Assembly (NCBI GenBank): GCA_037576215.1
Contig: JBANDB010000022.1
Span: forward strand, 310,001 to 374,000
DNA: 64,000 bases
Source: Armillaria gallica
Lineage: Eukaryota; Basidiomycota; Agaricomycetes; Agaricales; Physalacriaceae
Direction: 5' to 3'
A model generated the notes under the pieces. That model was not told the DNA's origin. It did not search any database and was given only the letters and a program-made list of their open reading frames with translations. Below, piece after piece: positions 45,667 to 55,064 of this stretch; position 1 is the stretch's first letter; every line of letters starts with the position of its first letter. A program made the position numbers and the translations under genes.

Positions 45667-46129
45667 AGAATGCTCAGTGGTTCGACTCTGGGGGCCAGAA
45701 AGGATGGGACAATGGTGGTCGAGGGAAAGAAGGAAGAGCCACAGCTTTAGCGCTTAGCGCTTAGCTTTCCAGTGACTCAGAGCCTGATCAATCATCAGAT
45801 GACCTTAAATCTAATTCATGTGAGAGTTCTTGGGAAATTGGGAGAGAAAATTAACCGCGGAGGGACGATGGAAATACCTCGTCCTCAATATCGTCGCCCA
45901 AGCGGGAGTTGAAGGCCAAACCTTGTTGGTGGTGGTGGTGGTTGATCCTCTTAGAGCACGGAGCGGCCCGCGATATCCGGATCCGGACCGCAATTCGCGC
46001 GGCATTGGACAGATGGACCATATATTGAAGCCTTCTTATTATCTATGTGCCAACGGACGTTAAGGGCACGTTACAAGTATTTACTTACTTTCGGCTGCCT
46101 GCGGGATAAGACCGAGAAAAGATCTGGAA

Positions 46130-47771
46130 AAAGTATAAATGGGCGTCGCGTCTGTGGCGTGGGAACGTTTGGCTCTGTTTTTCAGCTATGCATCGGTTTC
46201 GCGTCCGTCACTTTCCTCGTACCATCACCGCATTACGGTCCGTCTCAGAGTTACAGAGCCAAGCTGGATTTCGGCGCACAGGTCTCGTTCGAAATCTACC
46301 TCAAGGATACGATATAAGCAATGTCATTAGCACAATTAAAGCTAATCCTGTTGAAGCTATCATACCGGGCGATGACTAGCTTACCGTTCGGTTTCTCAGA
46401 ACAACTGGGAGAAAATGTGTGAATAGTGGCGGCGGTACCGACCTCGGGTGGTCGTTAACGTTGGATGGAGAACCTTCGCCAAAGCTCAGTGCCTATGCTG
46501 TCGCCACTATTGGATACTCTCGCTTATCACGCTGGATGACGCTGAGAAATTTGCCCCGGGACCTTCGTGAAGAAGACCTGAGGACGCATGTAATCCCTCG
46601 CGAAGTCGAGTATTCCAAGTTTGACGCCGTAGAGCGGTAGGCACAATTTGGATTCCTTGATATACAACAAGCAACGCGGGTAATGTCGTATATTTTACTC
46701 TATCATTTCTACTGTAATCCTTCTTTGCGTCAGGCTCGTCAGCAAATCTTCAGTCATTCTTACTTCAAGGAAGTAGCACTATCTTTCGATCAATGAGACG
46801 AGAAGGAATGCTTGTTTCCTGACTGGTACCCCTGACAGGAGGACGTCAACCAGAGGACCATGGAGCGTGCAGTTCGGATATCCAATGTCACTAATCTTGA
46901 CATGGATCGCACTATTCGGAGCTGGGTCCGTGAATTTGAGGAGAGCAGAGCGCGCCACACTCTTCTACAGCCTCTACCCGAACAAGAACGTACGTTTTTC
47001 TGTTCTTTGCCGCATTCTTCTTGACGAATCAATGTACAGTTAATCAAAATTGCTGCTTCGGCCTCCGCTCGGGAGTTCATTGAGAAATACATGTCTGCGG
47101 CACAGGGATTCGATGCCCAGTTGTTGCTAACGCCTCAGAGGGGGCCACTGTCTCTCAGTAAAATTACCGCGACTGACCTCGGCGCCTCCGTAACACTCGG
47201 CATTCGCTTGCATCGCAACCAGAGACGCAGTCTTCCGGAGCACCACGAGGCCTTCAACTATAGCGGCAATCTGAAAATATCAGAAGAATTCAGGTGCGTG
47301 TCGTGTTACTTCACACTGTCCTTCAGTACATTGACAATCATCTTAAGAGAGGGCTTCTCCCACGGATCGGTGTTCTTGACGTTCAACGGTGTCAATAATG
47401 CAATGAGATGCATAGCCGGGTTTGCGAGGGATGAAAAACATACCGAGTTTGAGGGTGCGGAGATGATTTTCATTGGCGCACGACACTTGGTCCCATTCGT
47501 CAAGACATACAAAAGACGGGGTTTGTAAGTGTGTTGGAGGTGGTGCGAGATGCGAGTAGAGGGGTCATCTTCCACCTTAAATGAAACGTGGTGTATGATA
47601 TCTTCGAGGAGGGCCGCCGGCCGCGTTTTGCCCGATAAGCTTTCCCCCCTGCTCTTCCTTATCTTCGACAGTCGACCTAGAACTAGGTTTCGCAAAATGC
47701 CAAGCGCGAAGCTTGGCTGGGGTTTCTACCTACACGGCAACTCGCTCTATGGTTTCTGTTTCGACAGGTAA
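46130..47771 (+). pseudogene. Multi-RRM RNA-binding protein pseudogene, copy B
   Basis: Read on the plus strand, the RRM units are clear. The first has GLVRNLPQGYDISNVISTIK and then PVEAIIPGDD followed by TAG. The second has SRWMTLRNLPRDLREEDLR and VEYSKFDAVER followed by TAG. The third has AVRISNVTNLDMDRTIRSW. The C-terminal region follows (IILREGFSHGSVFLTFNGV, AMRCIAGFARDEK) with a final KLGWGFYLHGN segment near 47710-47740. Both TAG codons occur at the same places in copy A at 8640-10330, on the opposite strand. The two are therefore copies of an already interrupted ancestor, unless those sites are unusual splice points. A TATA-like AGTATAAATG lies at about 46131. The gene is dead as read, although several 60-145-codon frames survive. 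Confidence 0.75.
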
Positions 47772-47874
47772 ATTACCAGTTCATTCGATTAAAATCATAA
47801 CGCTGAACAACTCTGCTGATACTTAGGAAACACCGTAGTACAATGGCACTATGTTCTTCATGATGGTCAATCCC

Positions 47875-48400
47875 TTAGCAAGTTCCCTCATTGGGGTCAG
47901 CGGTGTACTCGATTCCGTTGACGGTCTTCTTTCCTCCCTGTTTATTCATTCATCAACTATCATTCCAGGGGAACCATAAGAATTGAAACGCACATTTTCA
48001 CAATTCCCATTGACGAACATCGCCCCAGCACAGTCCGTCTCTGTGATCGTCCTCGTCGAGCCCTTCGTATTCAGTGCCCGCAGATCACATTTATATCCCC
48101 TCGAGGTGTCATAGCAGCGTTGGCGTCGCTCGCTGCCACCGAGCTACTCTCCGTGTCAGTATTCTGACAGTAACATAATGGCGACGTGTGACACTCACTT
48201 GACCGCCATTGATGGTGATCATCTCCTTGCAGAACAGGTATGCGCCGTCATCGCAGCTTCCTGGCTGGCCACCGCTGAAGCATCCTTCTGCGGCAACGGA
48301 GGAAATGGCGGCGAGAGCGATGACAACGAGAGAGGCAATCTGGTGACAAGAGTGAGTGGGCTCATAGCGAGGATGTGATGTGACTACTCACAAACTTCAT
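47875..48400 (-). CDS. Small secreted eight-cysteine protein, intact copy (S1)
   Basis: Four exons on the minus strand (48400-48392, 48339-48199, 48143-47994, 47937-47875) give 120 aa in phase. The first exon encodes only three residues. The signal peptide (MKFIASLVVIALAAISSVAA) is followed by a mature domain of about 100 residues with eight cysteines, in the contexts EGCFSG, GSCDDG, LFCKEM, RCYDTS, YKCDLR, TDCAGA, GNCENG and a C-terminal GTC. The even number and terminal Cys suggest four disulfides. I recognise no family. The size, signal peptide and duplication history are those of effector-like or surface-active secreted proteins, but no activity can be claimed. All splice sites are canonical. 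Three other copies in the window are damaged, so this is probably the functional one. A weak TATAAG lies about 70 bp upstream (48473-48468). Confidence 0.8.
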
Positions 48401-49521
48401 GTCTGAATGGGCTTTCTGAGAGGTTATCAGGTTGAAACTTGATGAAGACTCCTGCTCATTTTCCGCTTCTTATACTGGAGAAGGCCCACGGTGAAACGCG
48501 AGCACGAGAGCTGGGCTTTCCCCCGAGGCGCATGACCTCAAACCCTGCTGGGCAGGTTTCATAAATTCCATAAATTCATCGTTCGAATGTACGTGCGCGT
48601 GTTGTGAGTCTTGTGACACAGCAGGGTGCCGTACTGACATACTTTTATTTCGTATACCCGTGTAGTTTCTCGAGGGGGGGTCTTGATTGCAACTCATCTT
48701 ACAGGCATATTTTCTCTTTGTGGTCGATGTAAAACTTCTTTTACTTTTGCTCTTTCGAGACCCTGAGGTTGAAAGCCAGACCGTTCACTCAGGCATCAAA
48801 TGCAGTATGTGGCACGTCCGCTGATGTTTCTTACACGCAGAACAACCGAGCCTCGAATGCGGTTTCGTCTCCAAGACGAAGTCATTGTCCTTGAGCTCTG
48901 CTACGGCTGAGTTTTATTTGCCGCATGACGATATCAAATAACGCTCAACGGGTTTGATTCGAAATTGAGTCTGAGGAGTCCGAGCCATCGTGACTCAAAC
49001 GTGCTTACTTTTTCCCTAGTAATCTCTGCTCTTTGATTAACGGTTTTGGGCCCGCCAGTGTCTGGACACTGTGGCATTCCAGGTCCCAATTGTAGTGTCA
49101 TCTGATTGTAGTATGTAGGGTTCGCCTCGCCAGCCCAAGAGCCTTGGCAGAATTCCCGCTACACAGCAGCGACCTTATTATTCGGGTTTCTGGGCAAATG
49201 ATTTGTCTCCGTTGTTTAAATTCCATCAAGTTTGATCACTGTTGGGATTCGTGGCTGCTGTACGCTGCGACTTTTGCAGTGCTCTACCTCCGCGGTCAGT
49301 GACTTGCCGCTTTCCCAGTGCGTTTAGTGCAGGTGAAATAGATCAGGCCAACTGGCGTATAGCCGCTGTCCACGGTTTTCATGTAGCTATGCCGTGGCAA
49401 GTGCCACGACTTGGCATTCACGGTCGACACAGTCTCTGGTTTACGAGACTAGACACAGTCCCTAGAACATGGAATTTCGTCTGGCCCTTTAAACCTCGCT
49501 CTGTTTCTGCCCTCATCCACG

Positions 49522-49528
49522 TATAAAG
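49522..49528 (+). promoter_or_regulatory. TATA box of secreted-protein copy S3
   Basis: TATAAAG lies 58 bp before the ATG at 49580. Equivalent boxes precede S2 (ttttata at 52423-52429, minus strand) and S4 (TATAAAG at 53582-53588). The core promoter is thus preserved even in the broken copies. Confidence 0.55.
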
Positions 49529-49579
49529 ACGGCAGTTCCTACCGCCCCGATACATTCACATCCTGAAGCTTGAACAAAA

Positions 49580-50157
49580 ATGAAGTTATAAGTATTTCGC
49601 TACGGCTTTTATTTCCTAACGTTTGTTCAATCTCGTCACATATTTTCTCTTCATCACCCTCGTCGCCGTTTCTTCTGTCGCTGCGGAGGGCTGCTTCACC
49701 GGTGGCCAAGCCAGAAGCTGCGATGACGCTGTGTATCTGTTCTGCAGGGAGATGCTCAACATTAACGGCGGTCAGGTGAGTGTCATGACGTCGCCATTAT
49801 CTTACTGTCGGAATACTGACACGGAAAGTAGCTCGGTGACAGTGAGCGGCGCCAACGCTGCTATGACACCTCGAGAGGATATAAATATGATATGCGGGTA
49901 TTGTATAAGAAGAGCTCTACGAGGACGATCACAGGGGCGGACTGTGCTGGGGCGATGTTCATTAATGGGAATTGTGACAATGTGAGTGTGCTCGCGCTAT
50001 GTCCGGAGGATAAATATCAACTCATCTCTTCGTCTAGGGAAGGAAGAAGACGATTAATGAAATTGAGCATACCGCTGACCCTGATGAGGGGACCTGTTAC
50101 ATGTACAGTACCTTAAGGTGTATGACTCCTTGTACAAAATCTGCAAATGAGGACTAG
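49580..50157 (+). pseudogene. Small secreted cysteine-rich protein, decayed copy S3
   Basis: This is a divergent partner of S1. The ATG-Lys start is present but runs into TAA. The first intron has lost both its donor (TTATAAGT instead of TTTGTGAGT) and its acceptor (CAT for CAG). The rest is well preserved: FITLVAVSSVAAEGCFTGG, the exon 2/3 intron, LGDSERRQRCYDTSRGYKYD (one Cys changed to Tyr), ADCAGAMFINGNCDN, the last intron, and GRKKTINEIEHTADPDEGTC. The normal stop is replaced by TAC, adding about 14 residues. The secretion signal cannot be joined to a start codon, so I call it a pseudogene. An alternative short leader frame from a non-ATG codon is open. Confidence 0.7.
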
Positions 50158-50300
50158 CCGCACACTGTTTCAAATATCTAAGGCAGCCAGACATTCATCA
50201 GTTCTAGAAACATTTCCATTCTCCCGTGGTGTGACATGCTGTTTTTTTCAGAGCATTTGATACTCTGCGCAATACTGCAAGCTTCACGTCCTTTCATAAT

Positions 50301-50627
50301 TTGGACGGTGGCCAGGTTATAGTGAAGTCGGCGTACCTCTCAAGCGGCATGAAGTTAGTCGGAGACACACTGCATTGGCATAATGCCGAATGCGCCATAG
50401 CCGAGGCTTGTGCCGAGGAACTGCCGGAGGCAGCCGATACTATCACATCAGCTCGGCTTAGATTAGGCTTTTCAAATTCCGGTTTCTACAGCTCGATAAT
50501 TAACCTCCACGTCAAAGACCAGAAGTACTGCGTTCTTCGTCGAACGTATCTCAGGGTCGGAAATATCACAAGTCAGGGCATATTTAACATTCAGTGCGAT
50601 GTCTGCGACTACCAGGTAGGTTGCTAA
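50301..50627 (+). CDS. Hypothetical open frame, unrecognised
   Basis: A frame of about 108 codons is open from a TTG and has no nearby ATG. It reads protein-like (VIVKSAYLSSGMKLVGDTLH, NAECAIAEACAEELPEAADT, IINLHVKDQKYCVLRRTYLR). An acceptor-like cag in or before the frame is possible, so it may be an internal exon or remnant. It lies between the two segmental duplicates and has no counterpart in either. Confidence 0.25.
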   Translation: MDGGQVIVKSAYLSSGMKLVGDTLHWHNAECAIAEACAEELPEAADTITSARLRLGFSNSGFYSSIINLHVKDQKYCVLRRTYLRVGNITSQGIFNIQCDVCDYQVGC

Positions 50628-50706
50628 TTTTTTCTACGACTGAAGAGTCAATCGAGACTCTGTAAACAGATTTTACCGGTTCTCTAACTTGTCTGGGTCG
50701 TCCACG

Positions 50707-51042
50707 TCATGGAATAAATAGCGCCGATGAAGTCGTCCATATAGTTCTAGCATGATGTCTGTTGCGTGCTCTTTCTATGGACTGTAGTAAGGTATGCTGA
50801 TCTTTGGAGTAGCAGCGCATATATGCAGGTATTCTAGCCTTTCCTTGGTTGTTAATCGACATTTGGACCTCCGACATCCGTCGTAACATACTGCAGGCCC
50901 CTCGTTGCTCACGCGACGAACTGGCCACAGAGCGAGAACGAGCCGGCAATTTGGATGAAACGTGCACAGGGTAGTGTCGGTGGAGCCGATGCAAGTTACT
51001 CTGGTTCAAAGTGAGTCGTTTTCCTGGCGACTGAGCCGGCAC
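50707..51042 (-). repeat. Diverged dispersed repeat, copy 2 (partner at 2584-2970)
   Basis: The minus strand carries a 111-codon open frame (NQSNLHRLHRHYPVHVSSKL, then MSINNQGKARIPAYMRCYSK). It aligns with the plus-strand repeat at 2584-2970, in DNA as well as in this frame. I see no known domain. The repeat lies in reversed orientation relative to copy 1, as do the two RRM pseudogenes. Confidence 0.6.
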
Positions 51043-51619
51043 TTATCAGAATTCGTAAGGTACAAAACCTTTTCGCTAGCACAAGCGAGGGCAGCGAAGT
51101 GTAAGCAGACTGCAGGAAGTGAATATCATGTAGCATCGAATCCATAGTCCTGTTTCTACCGCGTAAGGAATGGCTACTTTACGCCTGGTTTCTATCCGGG
51201 CTCATTCTGCTTCTGTTACACCATCTCCTTGCAGCTCCCATCAAGTAATATCGTGGTCTTCTCTTCATGACAGTAACCCGGATGGGCCGTGACCCGTGAC
51301 GCTTGGACTGGGGCATTAGGCGTGTTATATAATGCAAAGGACTACGTGCGACGGTTCCGCGGAAGGTGGTCTTGCGATGTACTTCCGGATTTGCTATCTA
51401 GTATCGTTGTACATCCAATGTGTCCTATCTTCTTGGGCTATCTTGACGGAAATCGCCCTATGAAGACCACCCGGTGGTGCGTTAATTTTGCATTTGATGT
51501 ATGCACATGCGTATCTGATCCTTTTCGTACAGCCAAAGAGGTTTTCTCTACGATCTGAAACATTCCGAACCAGGCTAGGGTTTTGAGAGTGATGATCAAC
51601 GGACCCCGCTGGCTTTTAT
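51043..51619. other. Stretch without a supported gene
   Basis: One plus-strand frame (51289-51558) is open but begins at a GTG and has no domain. Nothing else is seen before the RRM fragment. Confidence 0.4.
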
Positions 51620-51800
51620 GTCATAGGTACACGACATTTGGCCCGTTCGTCAAGTCATCCGAGGGGATGAGGATCGTAACTGTACTGGTGCAAACGCGGG
51701 CAGATGCTCTCTATAATTTATGTTCCAACAGGTAAATCACTAATCAATCCGACTCAATTCATAGCGCTGAACATTTCTGTTAATTCTTAGGAACGTCTTT
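51620..51800 (+). pseudogene. 3' fragment of the RRM gene, third copy
   Basis: GTACACGACATTTGGCCCGTTCGTCAAG here corresponds to the GARHLVPFVK coding segment of copy B (about 47469-47505). After an internal deletion of roughly 200 bp the similarity resumes at TTCCAACAGGTAAAT against TTCGACAGGTAAAT of copy B. Only this tail is present and it leads straight into the secreted-protein copy S2, as copy B leads into S1. It marks the left edge of the second duplicate unit. Confidence 0.6.
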
Positions 51801-51833
51801 GTACATGGCATTACTGCAGCGCGGTCAGTCCCT

Positions 51834-52354
51834 TAGCGAGTTCCTTTATTGGGGTCAGCGGTGTACTCGATACCGTTGATGGTCTTCTTCCCTCCCTGCG
51901 AATCAGGTCATCAGTCATCATGCAGGAGGAACCATAAGGATCAAACCCCATGTTGTCACAATTACCATTGATAAACCTCGCGGACCCGCAGTATTGCTCA
52001 GTGATCGTCCTCGTTGAGCTCTTTTTGTTCAAAACGCGCATGTCGCACTTGTACCCACGCGAGGTGTTGTAGCAGCGGGAACGCCTTTCGCTGTCTCCGA
52101 GCTGCGCTCTGCGTCAATAATCTGACCAGGAAGAACGGACAGCGGTACTAGCCTTGCCACCGTTAATCTTGAGCATGTCCTTGCAGAAGGTGTACGCGGC
52201 GTCGTCGCAGCTTCCTGGTTGGCCACCGCTGAAGCATCCCTCAGCGGCAACGGAGGAAATGGAGGTGAGCGCGATGATGACGAGAGAGGCAATCTGGTGA
52301 CGAGAGTGAGAGGGTTCATAGCGAGGATGTGATGCGGCCACTCACAAACTTCAT
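51834..52354 (-). pseudogene. Small secreted cysteine-rich protein, degenerating copy S2
   Basis: This is the minus-strand counterpart of S1. The start, first intron, signal peptide (ASLVIIALTSISSVAAEGC) and exon 2 (SCDDAAYTFCKDMLKINGGK) are sound. The second intron begins with GC (AAG|GCTAGT), so it is either a GC-AG intron or dead. The third intron's donor is AT instead of GT (AAC|ATGGGG). The final cysteine codon has become CGC (NKGTR). If intron 3 is retained the frame stays open to 51811 with a different C terminus that includes a new Cys. Exon 3 keeps RSRCYNTSRGYKCDMRVLN and FINGNCDN. It is probably non-functional or changed in function. Confidence 0.65.
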
Positions 52355-53641
52355 ATCTGGATAGGCTTTCTGAGAGGTTATCAGGTTGAGACTTGATGAG
52401 GACTTACAGCTCACTTTTCCACTTTTATACCAGCAGACGACCAAGATGAAACAGGCGCCCATGAGAGCTGTACTTGTTCGGCGGGATGAGGCGCGTGACC
52501 CCAAGCCTACTTGGACCTTGGTGGGTTTCATGGATTCCATAAATTAATTCTTCGAATGTACGTGAGCGTGTTATCACACAGTAAGGTGCCGTACTGACAT
52601 ATTTCTTGCTAGGCATGTGTATTTGCGTAGTCTGAATGGAAGGGGTACGATTGGAGACTTTCTCCAACGCGTATACCAGTAGCTTTACTTTTTCAATTTT
52701 CTGTGTCGATGTAAGCCATTTTCTGCTTATTATGCTATTATGATCCAGAGCTTGACGGCACGACCATTCTCCCAGACATCAAATATGTTATGGCACCTTC
52801 AAAGATGCCCATTAAGTTCGTTGATGTTTCTTACACTCAGAACAGTCGAGTCTCGAACATATGCGGTTTTACTATCTCCTTGAGGAAGACGTCTATCCCA
52901 GCCTAGGGTAACGTTGGTTTGCCTCTCGTCCCCAGGCTCTGCTGTGGCTGAGTTGCAATTGGCACATATTACGGATTCAGTACGCCCGCCCTCAACGTAC
53001 GCGTTTGATTTGAAATTCGAATCCGTGTCCGAGGACTCCGATCTCGAACAAGTCTTCCACCTAGTAATTTCTAGGTTTTTGATAAAAGAATTGAATTTCG
53101 AGTCCGCCGGTGTCGGGCACTGTCACCTTCCGAGTCCCAATTGTGATGCCAGCGCTCACTTTGCCGGCCCAAGATCCTTGGTCTTTTCTTTCCAATACTT
53201 CCCGCTGTACAGTAGCGAACTGTTTATTCGTGTTTCTGGGCGACTGGTCTTGCATCCGGCTGGCGCTTGTTTGAATTCCATCAAGATCGGTCACTGATGG
53301 GGTTCGTAGCTACTCGTTCGCTGCTGTCGTGCGCTGGAGGGAACGAACTGCCCAACTGTGCAGAAGCTTCTGGATTATCTTTTTGCACTTTTGTGGCTGG
53401 CCACTGTCTTGCTCTTTCCCAGAGCAAATCAAATGGATCAGGTGAAGCTCACACAGTCATGGTCACTTTCCAGGGTTTTAGCTGGGTTGTGGCGAGTGTC
53501 GCGACATTTCGTTTACCCCCGACACTATACTAGGGCGTGAAACATTGTTCTGTTTCATCTCCGCCCTCTTCTGCGTACAGGTATAAAGAGTGCAGAAGGA
53601 TGGCAGAAATTTTCATCACCGAGATACATCCACGATCAAAA

Positions 53642-54261
53642 ATGAAGTTTGTATGTATCTCGCCGCTGCTCAACAAGCCGTTGCTGAACGCCATCCCCAG
53701 ACCGCCTCCATCAGGAAAAACTGAGAAGCCTAAATGACCTCCATAGTCCTCTATAGGCTATGGTAGCACTATGTAGGTCATTTAGGCTTCTCGGTGTTTC
53801 CTGATGTCTATTTTTTCATCGCTCTCGCCGCCGTTTCTTCCGTCGCTGCGGAGGGCTGCTACAAAGGTGGCCAAGCCGGAAGTTGCGATGACGCCGCGTA
53901 CCTGTTCTGCAAGGAGATGCTCACCATTAACGGCGGTCAAGTGAGTGTCATGACGTCGCCATTGTCCCACTGTCGGAAGACTGACACGGAGAGTAGCTCG
54001 GTGACAGTGAGCGGCGCCAACGCTGCTATGACACCTCGAGAGGATATAAATGTGATATGCGGGTATTGAATAAGAAGAGCTCGACGAGAACGATCAGCCG
54101 GACTGTGCTGGGGCGATGTTCATTAATGGGAATTGTGACAATGTGAGTGTGTTCGCACTACGTCCGGAGGATAAATATCAACTTATTCCTTCGTCTAGGG
54201 AGGGAAGAAGACGATTAATGGGATCGAGTATACCGCCGACCCTAACGAGGGGGTCTGCTAA
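53642..54261 (+). pseudogene. Small secreted cysteine-rich protein, broken copy S4
   Basis: The plus-strand copy divergent from S2 retains ATG-Lys-Phe and the donor (GTATGT). The first intron then contains a 98-bp fold-back element that replaced the acceptor and the first signal-peptide codons. Downstream, FIALAAVSSVAAEGCYKGG, SCDDAAYLFCKEMLTINGGQ, the second intron, GYKCDMRVLN and the NEGVC terminus are readable. A 4-bp deletion near 54095-54100 (in the TRTIT...DCAG region) shifts the frame before the sixth cysteine. The copy is clearly inactive. Confidence 0.75.
53709..53806. mobile_element. 98-bp fold-back (MITE-like) insertion
   Basis: Two 38-nt arms (53709-53746 and 53769-53806) are inverted repeats differing at three positions. 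They share a perfect core, GAGAAGCCTAAATGACCT, with a 22-nt loop. The sibling genes S1-S3 lack it, so it is an insertion into intron 1 of S4. No clear target duplication is visible and the superfamily is unknown. The transcript would form a very stable hairpin. Confidence 0.8.
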
Positions 54262-55064
54262 ACATAGAAGATGTTATCTATCTATCCCTCCGGGGGATAT
54301 GATTATTTATGAATTCTCTGTTGAATAAAACTGTCGCGTCACAGGATAATATTTTTTTTGATTTTCCGCAATCAGAAATGCTGGACACCACAGCTCTGGT
54401 CAATCCTATGCATGCTAATTTAGGCATCGCAATAACCAAAATACACGTTGCTGGTTCGCAAAGCTGCTCTTGTCAGGCACCGCCTATGTATCTGCTCTGA
54501 TTAAGCGAAGATGACTCCCATCTTAGCGGGTCGTCCTGGCACCTCCGTTGTATCTTTGTGTCAGCTATAAAGCGATGGGACTAGTAGTCGCTAGTCAAGG
54601 GCTCCTCTACAACCTTTCCCTCGGCGATATTTCCCGACTTTATTGAATCAAAAGTAGAACTATGGGCCGTCAATCCATATGTTCGGACTTACTGTGGCCG
54701 CACGTACCTAACACTACCGTATACTACCAAACCCACATTTAAACCTCGCCCCGAGCCAATAGTGTCGCCCCGGATCCATGAAACGCTCTCCCACTACGGT
54801 GTGATGACGATAGCTATATGAACACGGAACGGAAAACTGGTATTCCAGGCGGAAAACTTGCTTGCTGCACCGACACGTCACCACCTGGAAGCTTGTCAGG
54901 AACCCCCCTTTCATAGCCCTTCATAGCACGTATCGATGAAAGCGACAACATTGATAAATCCAGTACTGCACGACACAATACCATTGCACTTTTATGGCTA
55001 TATAAATATGATACTAACGATGATTCTGTTATGAAAGTAATAAACGTACAGAAGTACTAATAGA
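54262..55064. other. Intergenic stretch without a supported gene
   Basis: Nothing is supported between the broken secreted-protein copy and the 3' end of the F-box paralogue. Confidence 0.5.

Larger units (their letters stand above)
47490..50157. repeat. Segmental duplication, left unit
   Basis: This unit holds the end of RRM copy B, the intact secreted-protein gene (minus), its promoter region and a divergent decayed copy (plus). It matches 51620-54261 in order and orientation. Shared non-coding landmarks include an ATAAATTC..TTCGAATGTACGTG block (48560-48600 against 52539-52570) and a GGTGCCGTACTGACATA block, as well as TTACAC.CAGAACA..CGAG near 48835 and 52835. This is therefore a true tandem segmental duplication and not just repeated genes. 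Confidence 0.75.
51620..54261. repeat. Segmental duplication, right unit
   Basis: This is the counterpart of 47490-50157 in the same order: RRM tail, secreted-protein copy S2 (minus), a promoter interval of about 1.3 kb, and divergent copy S4 (plus). It is more damaged than the left unit and carries a 98-bp fold-back insertion in S4. Confidence 0.75.

Noticed and set aside
46188..46379. Separate small gene inside RRM copy B
   Set aside because: The frame is the first RRM unit of the larger pseudogene, cut off by the shared TAG.
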